Shown here: piece by piece, positions 7,633-16,162 of the stretch
Layout: each line of letters opens with the position of its first letter
How positions within the stretch are numbered: position 1 is the first letter of the stretch
Source of the DNA: Ruminococcus sp.
Lineage (GTDB): Bacteria; Bacillota; Clostridia; Oscillospirales; Ruminococcaceae
Length of the DNA: 47,159 bases
Direction of reading: 5' to 3'
Assembly: GCA_015066975.1 (NCBI GenBank)
Contig: SVNI01000006.1
Span: 10,949-58,107, forward strand
Notes under the pieces: generated by a model
Databases searched by the model: none
Told to the model about the DNA's origin: nothing
Seen by the model: the letters and a program-made list of their open reading frames with translations, nothing else
Made by a program: the position numbers and the translations under genes

Positions 7633-8841
7633 TCAGAAATGTACAGATGCGAGATACCCTGTCGAAAAGGCTATCTGCAAATTGAATCCGCCTGTATAAG
7701 CATCCACATCCAGAATCTCCCCGGCAAAGAACAAGTTCTGAATCCGTCTGGATTCCATTGTTTTCGGGTTGACTTCCTGACAGGAAACACCGCCCCTTGT
7801 GATGATGCCTTCCGCCATAGGGCGTGTACCTCTGACCGTGAACGCAAAATTCTTAAGTTCTTCACAGATGCGCATTCTCTGTGATTTCGTCAGGCTGTGA
7901 TTTTTCAGATACGGCGAAAGTCCGCATCTTCCGAGCAGTGGGGCAACCATATTTGCCGGAACAACTTTCCGGCACAGGCTGGATACCTGCTGATTCGGAA
8001 TTCCGGCGATTTCCCTTTGCAGACGTTTGTCGAGCTGTTCCGCTGTGAGTGCGGGTTTCAGGTCGATATGCACCATACAGCCCGAAACTTCCCCGATATG
8101 CGCCGAAGCACTCAGTACAAGAGGGCCTGACAATCCGAAATGTGTAAAGAGCATTTCGCCCTGTTCTTCATAGAGAACTTTATTTTTCTGCTTCAGAGTA
8201 AGCTTTACATTCTTGAGAGAAATGCCCATCATTTCAGCGCAGTCACGTTCGAGCGTTTCGAGCGGTACAAGTGATGGTCTTAATTGCGTGACGGTATGTC
8301 CGGCATTCTGTGCGATAGCATAGCCGTCACCCTCCGAACCTGTTCCCGGATAGGTCGCACCGCCAACGGCCAGCAGAACCCTGTCGCTGTAATAAGTATG
8401 CTTTTCGCACTTCACGCCCTGACAGACCTGATTTTCTATAATAAGTGCTTCAGCTCTGTCCTGAACGATTTTTACATGCTGATGCTTTAACTCCTGATAC
8501 AGAGCTTCTACAATTTCAGATGCCTGGTCACTGACCGGGAAAACCCTGTTTCCGCGTTCTGTTTTGAGCGCAACACCCAGCCCCTCGAAATAGTTCATCA
8601 CATCCTGCGGATTGCAGGAAGCAAAGGCACTGTACAGGAATCTGCTGTTCCGGGGGATATTATTCATGAGGGTTTCAATATCACAGTTATTTGTCAGATT
8701 GCATCTGCCTTTCCCTGTAATTCTTAATTTCTTCCCGATAGTCTTATTTTTTTCTATCAGAATGACTTCATGTCCCAGTGCTGCTGCGTGGACCGCACTG
8801 AAACACCCTGCTGCACCTCCGCCAATAATGATTACATTCAT
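7633..8841 (-). CDS. HI0933/BaiN-family FAD-dependent oxidoreductase
   Basis: A 402-residue flavoprotein with an N-terminal Rossmann dinucleotide-binding motif (IIIGGGAAGCFSA), the KKLRITGKGRCNLTN signature and a C-terminal FAD segment (ITRGGVSCQEVNP, then FAGEILDVDAYTGGFNLQ). The family is widespread and often annotated only as NAD(P)/FAD-dependent oxidoreductase; some members reduce bile-acid intermediates, but the in vivo substrate here is unknown. Its start overlaps the stop of the DUF3006 gene by 4 bp (ATGA), so the two are probably translationally coupled. HI0933-cmk-plsC is a familiar Clostridial gene order. Confidence 0.92.
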   Translation of the reverse strand: MNVIIIGGGAAGCFSAVHAAALGHEVILIEKNKTIGKKLRITGKGRCNLTNNCDIETLMNNIPRNSRFLYSAFASCNPQDVMNYFEGLGVALKTERGNRVFPVSDQASEIVEALYQELKHQHVKIVQDRAEALIIENQVCQGVKCEKHTYYSDRVLLAVGGATYPGTGSEGDGYAIAQNAGHTVTQLRPSLVPLETLERDCAEMMGISLKNVKLTLKQKNKVLYEEQGEMLFTHFGLSGPLVLSASAHIGEVSGCMVHIDLKPALTAEQLDKRLQREIAGIPNQQVSSLCRKVVPANMVAPLLGRCGLSPYLKNHSLTKSQRMRICEELKNFAFTVRGTRPMAEGIITRGGVSCQEVNPKTMESRRIQNLFFAGEILDVDAYTGGFNLQIAFSTGYLASVHF

Positions 8842-9059
8842 GAATGATTTCCCTCCAGCATCTGACGACGGCGTTCTGCAAGTGCCTGTCTTCGGGTATC
8901 CGTCTCGTCATGCAGAATCTGCCAGCCATTGTCCGACCATTCCAGCAAATCGCCTTCATGAGCATCTTCCGGAAGTTTTTTCCTGAGAAAATCTGTTAAT
9001 ATACCGTCATGTTCCAGAACGGCACATTCTCCCTCGAAACGGTCAATACTATAAATCAT
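8838..9059 (-). CDS. DUF3006 domain protein (73 aa)
   Basis: A small protein opening MIYSIDRFEGECAVLE, which fits the DUF3006 family: a compact beta domain with a conserved DRFEG-like start. Members commonly sit next to ComEC-like metallo-beta-lactamase genes, as here. It overlaps the upstream MBL stop and the downstream flavoprotein start by 4 bp each. The molecular role is unknown; it may be a partner of the MBL hydrolase. Confidence 0.85.
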   Translation of the reverse strand: MIYSIDRFEGECAVLEHDGILTDFLRKKLPEDAHEGDLLEWSDNGWQILHDETDTRRQALAERRRQMLEGNHS

Positions 9060-10030
9060 GAATTCTTCTGCTCCTTACCGCTTGTCAGCACGTTGCAGGA
9101 TTTTGTATCTTTATCATATAAAAATACAATATCGCCTTGCTGTGCCGTGATGTAAATCTTATCTGTATAATTTCTGAGATGTTCGAGCGTACTTTCTGCC
9201 GGATGACCGTATTTATTATCCACTCCGCAGGAAATCGCCACATATTCCGGCTGAACCTGTTCCAGAAACGCTTCTCCGGAAGAAGTATCACTCCCGTGAT
9301 GACCGGCTTTCAGGAACGTTGCTTTTAACTGGGAATTATCCACAGTTGAAAGAATTGTTTTTTCTTCTGGTGTTTCCATATCTCCGGTGAACAGGCAGAC
9401 AATATCATCATACTGCACTCTGAGCACCAGAGAAGAATTATTCAAAGAAGAAGCATGTTCCGAAACCGGCGCAAGCACTGTAATCTGTGCATTTCCGAGC
9501 GTGAAAGCATCGCCTGTTTTCAGGGCTTTGTACTCTGCGCCCGTGGATGCGACTGCATCCAGATATTTTTCATAAGTCTTTGTAGTCGGAATCAGGGAAT
9601 CCTGAAACACAGGTTCAATCATGGCTCTGGGTTTGACAGAAGCGAACACTTTCGGGAAACCTCCGATATGGTCAGCGTGCATATGCGTCGCGGCGGCACA
9701 GTCGAGCTCTGTAATGCCCTGCGCATTCAGATAACTGATTATTTTTCCGGATTCTCCGGATTCAGCGGCATCTATCAGAAGCGTCTGTCCGTCTGCCGAA
9801 ATCAGAATGCTGTCCCCCTGTCCGACATCCATCACATGTACCTGAAATTCCGCATCTGAAACAGTAATATTCTGATTCTGCGTATTTTCCTGATTCTGGG
9901 AATATTCTGTGTTATACTTTCCGCTGATGAGCGCGATAATCGTCAGAATCACGACAACAATGCTGTAAATCAGCTTGTTTCTGGAGTTATCCTGCGGTTC
10001 TTCGGGAAGTGTATGTTTTTTTCCGGCCAT
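9056..10030 (-). CDS. Membrane-anchored metallo-beta-lactamase-fold hydrolase (ComEC C-terminal-like)
   Basis: 324 residues from the ATG at 10030 (AGGAG site just upstream; a longer frame to 10114 runs inside ftsK). One transmembrane helix near residues 17-37 places the domain outside. The MBL fold shows VMDVGQGDSILI, THMHADHIGGF (metal-binding HxHxDH), FTGDME and KAGHHGSDTSS. It resembles the standalone hydrolase domain of the DNA-uptake protein ComEC, but without ComEC's channel. It is likely a metal-dependent nuclease or phosphodiesterase; the substrate is not deducible. It starts 4 bp after the ftsK stop. Confidence 0.88.
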   Translation of the reverse strand: MAGKKHTLPEEPQDNSRNKLIYSIVVVILTIIALISGKYNTEYSQNQENTQNQNITVSDAEFQVHVMDVGQGDSILISADGQTLLIDAAESGESGKIISYLNAQGITELDCAAATHMHADHIGGFPKVFASVKPRAMIEPVFQDSLIPTTKTYEKYLDAVASTGAEYKALKTGDAFTLGNAQITVLAPVSEHASSLNNSSLVLRVQYDDIVCLFTGDMETPEEKTILSTVDNSQLKATFLKAGHHGSDTSSGEAFLEQVQPEYVAISCGVDNKYGHPAESTLEHLRNYTDKIYITAQQGDIVFLYDKDTKSCNVLTSGKEQKNS

Positions 10031-10034
10031 TGGG

Positions 10035-12656
10035 TCACTCTCCTTTCTGATGCATTTTTCTTTGTTCCAGCTCCATGGGAGACAGGAGAACTTTCCGGGG
10101 TTTTGCGCCTTCATAAGGGCCTATAATACCTTTTTCTTCGAGTTCGTCCATGATTCTGGCGGCTCTGGCATAGCCTAATCTTAATCTTCTTTGTAAATTG
10201 CTGGTTGAAGCCTGTCCGGCGGCGACAACCACTTCTATGGCCTGTTCAATCAGGTCTTCATCTCCGGAAAGGGTAAGTTCTTCCGAACCGCCTTTTTTCT
10301 TGTCGCCGGAAACGGCCATCTGATTCACAGCCTGTTCGATAGCTTCGTCGTAGCCGATATTTTCGGACTGACTCTTGATAAATTCCACAACTTTTTCAAT
10401 CTCTTCTGTGGAGACATAACAGCCCTGTACTCTGACGGGTTTTGGCTGACCGCTCGGCAGATAGAGCATATCACCATGCCCCAATAACTTTTCTGCGCCC
10501 CCGGTATCTAGAATAATTCTGGAATCTATCTGCGACATAACAGAAAGTGCGATTCTGCTGGGAATGTTGGCTTTAATCAAACCGGTGATAATATCTGTTG
10601 TCGGTCTCTGTGTTGCGATAATCAGATGCATTCCGGCAGCACGGGCAAGCTGTGCCAGCCGACAGATAGCTTCTTCGACTTCTTTGGAAGCTGTCATCAT
10701 CAAATCGGCAAGCTCATCAATACAGATAACTATCTGTGGCATTTTTGCGAGTTCCAGCTCTGGCTTTTCGATACAAATTCTGTTATAATCCTCCAGATTT
10801 CTGACAGAATTCTTTGCAAATATATCATATCTCCGGAGCATTTCCTGCACTGCCCAGTTAAGCGCACCTGCGGCTTTTTTGGGGTCGGTGACGACGGGAA
10901 TCAGCAGATGCGGAATGCCGTCATAGACCCGGAATTCTACAATTTTAGGGTCAATCAGGATTAATTTCACCTCATCCGGGGCAGCATGATATAAAATACT
11001 CATGATAATCGAATTGGTGCAGACGGACTTACCAGAACCAGTCGCTCCGGCGATAATCATATGAGGCATTTTGGCAATATCGCCGATAATCACATTCCCG
11101 GCGATATCTTTTCCGACACCGAACGTTAATTTACTTTTTGCTTCCCGGAACTGCGGAGCTTCCAGCAGTTCCCGGAGTGATACAGTATCTTTATTTTGAT
11201 TTGGCACTTCGATTCCGACAGCAGGCTTGCCCGGTATTGGTGCTTCGATACGCACGCCTTCTGCGGCGAGGTTCAGGGCGATGTCATCTGAAAGGCTTGT
11301 AATTTTCGAGACTTTCACACCCGTTGCCGGCTTGACTTCATATCTTGTTACAGAAGGTCCTCTGGAAATTGCTTTAATTTCCACTTCTACGTTAAAGCTT
11401 TTCAGTACATCTCTGAGACGGTCAGCATTATCTTTCAGCTCCTGACCAAGATTCGGGTCATCTGCGTGAGAACTGCTCGGCTTCAGGAAATCCAGACGGG
11501 GCATATGATAAACGCTCTGTATCTTGTCAGAATGCTGTTCTATCTCGCTGTCGATTTCAAGCACAGCATCCAGTTTTTCTTCTTCTTTTTTCTTTTTTCT
11601 GGAAGAATCCACGACTTGATTAATCAGCTCATCCAGAGAGGGCACAAGTTCCATCTGATGATTTTCCTCTGCTTCTGTATCAGTGTCTGTTTTCTTAGTT
11701 TTCTTTCTGACCTTGACTTTTGTATCTTTGGAAGGAGCTTCAAAAAATTCGCTCATGCCTGTTTCTTCTTTCCGGGCAGGCATATCACTGACAGGAACAT
11801 CTAACAGAAATTCCTTTTCGTCCGGGAGCTGTTTGATATTTCCGCTCTGACAGGCGATAGCCAGAGCTTCCTGTTCGTTTTGTTCCTCGTGTTCGGATTC
11901 TTCCTGTTCGTAGCTGGAAATCAGCCGGAAGTCCCTTCTGTCATCCCGGATGAAATCCAAAAAGCTATGGAACGGTGAGCGAATCCACTGAAACAGCTCT
12001 GAAAGTGTTTTTTTTGATATCAGCATAGCACTCACAACCAGCGCAGCTATCATTATGATTTTCGCACCGACTTCACCAAAAACTGCCTGTATCGGATAGG
12101 CGAGTGCGCTCACCATGCCACAGCCACGCCATGCGATACCCTCTTCACGAAGCATTTTAAAACAGCCGAAAAATTCATAATCCAGCAGACGGCCTCCGAA
12201 AAAGAGTATCTCGATAAAACAACTGAGAAAGATAATTACAAGTATCATAAACTGAATCTGTTTTCCGAGCTTGTCTTTATCTTTCTTTTTATCAATCTGC
12301 ATTGCCGTCCAGCACAAGCCCGCAGGAATCAGCAGAGAAGTCAGGCCGAACAAGCCTTTTATCAGTTCGTGCATTGCCAGCCAGAGCGCACTTCCGCGGA
12401 TAAAAATCAACAGAAATGTCAGCACCCCGACAGCAAACAGGCAGACAGAATAAATTCTGGCTGGAACTTCCTTCTTTTCCTTTTCTTCTTTTTCTTCTTT
12501 GGAGAGAGGAACTTCAGGAATTTCTTCCAAAGCAGGCATTTTGGATTTGGATTTTTTGGCTGATTCTGTTTTCGGTTTTTCTGATTTGGATTTGGCTGAT
12601 TTATCAGATTTTTTCTCCGATGATTTTGCACCGGATTTTTTCTTAGATTCTGCCAC
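10035..12656 (-). CDS. ftsK: DNA translocase FtsK/SpoIIIE
   Basis: 873 residues. A Lys/Ser/Glu-rich N-terminal tail (about 1-65) is followed by transmembrane segments to about residue 215, an acidic linker, then the RecA-like motor with Walker A GATGSGKS, Walker B LILIDPKIVEF, the sensor segment ATQRPTTDIITG, and a C-terminal winged-helix gamma domain that reads KOPS/SRS sequences. It pumps chromosomal DNA through the division or sporulation septum. The spoIIA operon nearby suggests the SpoIIIE role may apply. Upstream are uppP and tepA; tepA also neighbours spoIIIE in Bacillus, so the context supports the call. Confidence 0.96.
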   Translation of the reverse strand: MAESKKKSGAKSSEKKSDKSAKSKSEKPKTESAKKSKSKMPALEEIPEVPLSKEEKEEKEKKEVPARIYSVCLFAVGVLTFLLIFIRGSALWLAMHELIKGLFGLTSLLIPAGLCWTAMQIDKKKDKDKLGKQIQFMILVIIFLSCFIEILFFGGRLLDYEFFGCFKMLREEGIAWRGCGMVSALAYPIQAVFGEVGAKIIMIAALVVSAMLISKKTLSELFQWIRSPFHSFLDFIRDDRRDFRLISSYEQEESEHEEQNEQEALAIACQSGNIKQLPDEKEFLLDVPVSDMPARKEETGMSEFFEAPSKDTKVKVRKKTKKTDTDTEAEENHQMELVPSLDELINQVVDSSRKKKKEEEKLDAVLEIDSEIEQHSDKIQSVYHMPRLDFLKPSSSHADDPNLGQELKDNADRLRDVLKSFNVEVEIKAISRGPSVTRYEVKPATGVKVSKITSLSDDIALNLAAEGVRIEAPIPGKPAVGIEVPNQNKDTVSLRELLEAPQFREAKSKLTFGVGKDIAGNVIIGDIAKMPHMIIAGATGSGKSVCTNSIIMSILYHAAPDEVKLILIDPKIVEFRVYDGIPHLLIPVVTDPKKAAGALNWAVQEMLRRYDIFAKNSVRNLEDYNRICIEKPELELAKMPQIVICIDELADLMMTASKEVEEAICRLAQLARAAGMHLIIATQRPTTDIITGLIKANIPSRIALSVMSQIDSRIILDTGGAEKLLGHGDMLYLPSGQPKPVRVQGCYVSTEEIEKVVEFIKSQSENIGYDEAIEQAVNQMAVSGDKKKGGSEELTLSGDEDLIEQAIEVVVAAGQASTSNLQRRLRLGYARAARIMDELEEKGIIGPYEGAKPRKVLLSPMELEQRKMHQKGE

Positions 12657-12675
12657 TTGTACCCCTTTCTGACAA

Positions 12676-13527
12676 TTATCTTACTGTTTCCCAGATACCA
12701 TAACCGGCGACGGTCAGTCCCAGCAGAAGTGTATAGACTGCAAAATATTTGAATTTATTATTCTTCACGAGCAAATCTACTAATTTGATAGCTCCGATAC
12801 CGACTGCACCCGCTACGACAAAGCCAATCAGATAGACCGGAATTTCATTCACAGGGAGGGCACTGGCATCTACAGCATCTTTGATTTCTACCAGACATCC
12901 GGCCAAAATGGTAGGAATGCCCAGCATGAAGGAATATTTCACGGCGGTATCTCTGTCAGTGCCGACAAACAGCGCACCGCAGATAGTTGAACCGCTTCTT
13001 GATACACCCGGCAGAAGTGCTATTGCCTGAAAAATACCGATAATCAGGGCTTCTTTCCAAGTCATTGTGGCTGGTGTCTTATTGCCCTGCTTGCATCTGT
13101 CCGACATGAACAGAATAAAACTGGTATACAGGAAGAAACATCCCAGTGCGATGATATATTTTTCCGCCACACCCTCAATAAAATCACGGATGAAATAAAA
13201 CGGCACAAGCACGACAAGCGAAAGCAGAAGCATATAAATCATTCTGCGCTCCGGACTGCCCAGCCCTTTTTTGATAAGCTTGCCGGAAAACAAATCTTTC
13301 AGCATAGCAAGACATTCTTTAAATAATGCGGATACAGTATCCTTAAAGGCGATGCAGGTTGCCAGAAGCGTCCCCAGATGCAGAAATGCCGAGAACAGAA
13401 AATTATTCTCGTTTCCGGCATTTCCTGAGATATGTGCATAAAGCATCAGATGTCCCGAACTCGATACCGGAAGAAATTCCGTTAATCCCTGAATAATCCC
13501 CTGCAAAATTGCGTCCAATACTGACAT
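12676..13527 (-). CDS. uppP: Undecaprenyl-diphosphate phosphatase
   Basis: Recycles the lipid carrier of peptidoglycan synthesis (C55-PP to C55-P); bacitracin targets this cycle. The 283-residue polytopic membrane protein has both BacA/UppP motifs: GLTEFLPVSSSGHL near the N-terminus and PGVSRSGSTI near residue 170. It lies 19 bp upstream of ftsK. The 86 bp before it are very AT-rich (TA repeats at about 13560-13575) and hold no convincing promoter, so read-through from tepA is likely. Confidence 0.96.
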   Translation of the reverse strand: MSVLDAILQGIIQGLTEFLPVSSSGHLMLYAHISGNAGNENNFLFSAFLHLGTLLATCIAFKDTVSALFKECLAMLKDLFSGKLIKKGLGSPERRMIYMLLLSLVVLVPFYFIRDFIEGVAEKYIIALGCFFLYTSFILFMSDRCKQGNKTPATMTWKEALIIGIFQAIALLPGVSRSGSTICGALFVGTDRDTAVKYSFMLGIPTILAGCLVEIKDAVDASALPVNEIPVYLIGFVVAGAVGIGAIKLVDLLVKNNKFKYFAVYTLLLGLTVAGYGIWETVR

Positions 13528-13613
13528 GATATGTAGTCTCCTTTTTCCTTATTATTTATATAATATATATATATATTTATATCTGTATGTAAAGGCACAG
13601 TGTGTGCCTCTTT

Positions 13614-14354
13614 TCAGTCCGGATAACGGACAGGCGTATTTTCTATTAATTCATATAATGCCGAAATGGCATCACTCAGGCTTCCGGTCTGGTCAATCAG
13701 TCCCATTTCGACAGCCTGTTCACCCGAAATCACCGTGCCAACATCCGTTGCGAGTTCTTTGGTATTAGTCATCAGCTCCCTGAACTTCTCCTCCGGAATC
13801 CGGCTGTTTCTGGTCACAAAGCTGATAATTCTGTCCTGAATTTTCGCGATATAGTCAAAACTCTGCGGAACTCCCAGCATCATGCCGTTCATCCGCACGG
13901 GATGAATCGTCATGGAGGCCGACGGCACAATATAAGACTTCTTCGCACTCACTGAAAGCGGTACGCCTATCGAATGCCCTCCGCCGACGACCAGAGAAAC
14001 CGTCGGGGTCTGCATTCCGGCGATAAGCTCCGCGATAGCAAGCCCGGCTTCAACGTCTCCGCCGACAGTATTCAGCAGAATCAGCAGTCCTTCTATGCTT
14101 CTGTCCTGCTCGACGGCGACCAGTGCCGGAATGATATGCTCATACTTCGTTGTTTTATTCTGCGACGAAAGCTCAAAATGCCCCTCTACCTGTCCGATAA
14201 CTGTCAGACAGTGAATCAGATGCTTTGCATTAGCCGGACGGATACTGCCGGTAGTCTCAATAATTTCGGCTTCGTCGAGCTGTTTTTCTTCTTCGGGCTT
14301 TTCTTCCGGAATTTCTTCCGGCGGATGATATTCACCCAAGTTGTTCTGATACAT
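13614..14354 (-). CDS. tepA: ClpP-fold serine protease TepA/YmfB-like
   Basis: 246 residues from the ATG at 14354, which has a GGGAG site; in-frame ATGs further upstream reach into the promoter region. The ClpP/crotonase fold shows LLILLNTVGGDVEAGLAIAE and the serine-nucleophile segment GGGHSIGVPL, close to Bacillus TepA, a cytosolic ClpP-like protease reported to affect protein export and spore-protein degradation. An acidic N-terminal tail precedes the fold. It is probably the first gene of the tepA-uppP-ftsK run. Confidence 0.9.
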   Translation of the reverse strand: MYQNNLGEYHPPEEIPEEKPEEEKQLDEAEIIETTGSIRPANAKHLIHCLTVIGQVEGHFELSSQNKTTKYEHIIPALVAVEQDRSIEGLLILLNTVGGDVEAGLAIAELIAGMQTPTVSLVVGGGHSIGVPLSVSAKKSYIVPSASMTIHPVRMNGMMLGVPQSFDYIAKIQDRIISFVTRNSRIPEEKFRELMTNTKELATDVGTVISGEQAVEMGLIDQTGSLSDAISALYELIENTPVRYPD

Positions 14355-14438
14355 GCACACACTCCCTTTCATGAAGAGTATGCCCTCAGTCATGAAAATT
14401 ATACCATCCTGCCGGATGGGATAACTCACAATGATTTC

Positions 14439-14467
14439 AGTATAGCACAATTTCTGGTATTTGTCAA
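14439..14467 (-). promoter_or_regulatory. Promoter of the tepA-uppP-ftsK operon
   Basis: TTGACA (14462-14467), a 17-bp spacer and TATACT (14439-14444), with TG of an extended -10. About 85 nt separate it from the tepA ATG. Confidence 0.88.
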
Positions 14468-14479
14468 GGAAAATGCTTT

Positions 14480-15232
14480 TTATAATTTCAATTTATCTGC
14501 CGGATTCTGAAAACCAAAATGCTGATATTTATAATCCGTCAGTATGAGCTGAATTTCATATTTCTCCTGTTCGATTGCATATTGAATCAGCCTGTCAATA
14601 TTTCGTTTGGTAACAAATAATTCAGTATCCAGAATTTTCTGAATCATTTCTATCTCTTCCATATCTGTCAGCGCATAAAACATCTTAAAGAACTGATTTT
14701 TGATATAGGCAAACGTTCTGTCTTCGTCAATTCCTGCCAGAAACATCTGAAAAATCAGATGATATTTCACAGCAGGATACATTTTTACAGAATATCTTTT
14801 TTCCAGGACAAGCCATCTTAATTCTTTGCATCTTATATGATTTTTCATCGGTTCATAGAGTAACTTTCCCTCAACACGCATTAAAGGTGCATGTTTTAAT
14901 TTTGCACAGCGGGAAAACGCATATGCTCCAATCTGTGTTACACTATCCGGAATTGTGACAGATGACAGGCTTTTACAGCCGGAAAATCCAAAATTTTCAA
15001 TATGTGTCACGCTGTCAGGAATTATAACAGAAACCAGATTTCTGCAATCGAAAAATGCTTTTTCTCCGATACGCTTCACCCCCTCCGGAATGATAACAGA
15101 AGTCACAGTATCACATTCTCGGAATGCTTCCATTCCAATATTTGTCACACCATCCGGAATTATCACCGCACCTCCCGAACCTATATATTTTTTTAACATT
15201 CCGTTTTCAATCTCAAAATCCTGCATACTCAT
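14480..15232 (-). CDS. BspA-type leucine-rich repeat protein, apparently cytosolic
   Basis: 250 residues with no signal peptide, lipobox or anchor. Residues about 20-115 hold four 23-residue LRR_5 repeats of the pattern V-x-IPDSVTxIGxxAFxxCxxL. The C-terminal 120 residues are a charged helical region with no recognised domain. The start at 15232 follows an AAAGGAGT site. LRR_5 proteins are usually secreted, so the lack of a signal is unusual; a protein-binding role is likely but the partner is unknown. Confidence 0.85.
   Translation of the reverse strand: MSMQDFEIENGMLKKYIGSGGAVIIPDGVTNIGMEAFRECDTVTSVIIPEGVKRIGEKAFFDCRNLVSVIIPDSVTHIENFGFSGCKSLSSVTIPDSVTQIGAYAFSRCAKLKHAPLMRVEGKLLYEPMKNHIRCKELRWLVLEKRYSVKMYPAVKYHLIFQMFLAGIDEDRTFAYIKNQFFKMFYALTDMEEIEMIQKILDTELFVTKRNIDRLIQYAIEQEKYEIQLILTDYKYQHFGFQNPADKLKL
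14934..15170 (-). repeat. Four 69-bp coding repeats of the LRR protein
   Basis: Degenerate 69-bp units, each with a copy of the TCCGGAATTAT-like segment, encode successive 23-residue leucine-rich repeats. The divergence between copies suggests old duplications rather than recent slippage. Confidence 0.7.
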
Positions 15233-15253
15233 AAAATACTCCTTTCTGATATA

Positions 15254-15268
15254 CCGGAAACTTTCCGG
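15254..15268. promoter_or_regulatory. 15-bp palindrome in the LRR/spoIIA divergent intergenic region
   Basis: CCGGAAA-C-TTTCCGG is a perfect dyad, 22 bp before the LRR start codon. It could be an operator, or simply reflect the abundance of TCCGGA in this genome. Confidence 0.4.
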
Positions 15269-15327
15269 AAATAAAATCTTGATAATTTTTTCAGTTCCTG
15301 TATTTCAGCAAAATCCGACACGCCTGT

Positions 15328-15338
15328 TATGCTATAAT
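15328..15338 (+). promoter_or_regulatory. Extended -10 promoter of the spoIIA operon
   Basis: TGCTATAAT (15330-15338) has no good -35 box at the usual spacing. Bacillus spoIIA uses sigma-H; I see no clear sigma-H consensus here. Confidence 0.6.
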
Positions 15339-15377
15339 ATAACCTACAGAGAGAAAACGAAAGAAAGGATTTTTGCC

Positions 15378-15713
15378 ATGCAAATTCATTATGACACAAG
15401 CAAGTCACAGCTTCTTGTTCTGCTCGACGGCGAAATTGACCATCATACCAGTGTCCTGCTCCGGGCTGAAATTGATGCCGCCGTCTATGCCCATATGCCC
15501 AGAACCCTGATTCTGGATTTTCATCAGGTCACATTCATGGACAGTTCCGGAATCGGCCTGATTATGGGGAGATATAAAATCCTCCAGCCCATGGGGGGAG
15601 AAATCATTCTCCAGAAACCTTCGCCATATATCAGCCGGGTGCTCCGGCTCGCAGGCATGGAACGCCTTGCACAGATTATCAATACCACAAGCCCTGAGGA
15701 GGTTGCATCATGA
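15378..15713 (+). CDS. spoIIAA: Anti-sigma-F factor antagonist SpoIIAA
   Basis: A 111-residue STAS-domain protein. The segment TLILDFHQVTFMDSSGIGLIMGRY contains the conserved DSSG, whose Ser is phosphorylated by SpoIIAB; dephosphorylated SpoIIAA frees sigma-F in the forespore. The start at 15378 follows AAAGGA. The stop overlaps the spoIIAB start (ATGA). Three-gene order and overlap match the classic spoIIA operon. Confidence 0.95.
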   Translation: MQIHYDTSKSQLLVLLDGEIDHHTSVLLRAEIDAAVYAHMPRTLILDFHQVTFMDSSGIGLIMGRYKILQPMGGEIILQKPSPYISRVLRLAGMERLAQIINTTSPEEVAS

Positions 15714-16162
15714 AGATAACAAATGAATTCAAGTGTACGTTTCCGGCAGTATCTACAAACGAATCCCTTGCAAGAGCAGCACTTTCGGCCTTTCTGATTC
15801 CGGCAGACCCCACTGCACAGGAACTTGCTGACCTGAGAACTGTCATTTCAGAAGCCGTTACCAATGCGATTGTTCACGGTTACCGGAACAGTTCAGGAGA
15901 AGTCGCCATTTGTCTGCGAATGCTCCCCGACAGAGTACTTTACATACGCGTCAGCGATAAAGGCTGCGGCATTCCGGATATCGAAAAAGCCATGACTCCC
16001 CTCTATACCACTGCCCCCGAAGAAGAACGCGCCGGATTAGGCTTTGCCATCATGCAGGAATTTACAGACTCTCTCCATGTCAGAAGCACCCCCGGAAACG
16101 GTACTTCTCTCACTATGCGCCGGAAACTTGGTCAGATTCATGCAGAAGAAGCAGAAGACTGA
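15710..16162 (+). CDS. spoIIAB: Anti-sigma-F factor and SpoIIAA kinase SpoIIAB
   Basis: A 150-residue GHKL (HATPase_c) protein with an N box ISEAVTNAIVHGY, a G1 box DKGCGIPDIEKA and a G2 box RAGLGFAIM. It binds sigma-F to inhibit it, or phosphorylates SpoIIAA. Translation is coupled to spoIIAA by a 4-bp overlap, and its 3' end overlaps the sigF start by 23 bp, favouring fixed stoichiometry. Confidence 0.96.
   Translation: MKITNEFKCTFPAVSTNESLARAALSAFLIPADPTAQELADLRTVISEAVTNAIVHGYRNSSGEVAICLRMLPDRVLYIRVSDKGCGIPDIEKAMTPLYTTAPEEERAGLGFAIMQEFTDSLHVRSTPGNGTSLTMRRKLGQIHAEEAED

Noticed and set aside
14934-15170. CRISPR-like or tandem repeat array
   Set aside because: The 69-bp units are degenerate coding repeats (LRR), with no conserved direct repeat and unique spacers.
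14955-15377. Upstream extension of spoIIAA on the plus strand
   Set aside because: It is antisense to the LRR gene; the spoIIAA start with its ribosome binding site is at 15378.
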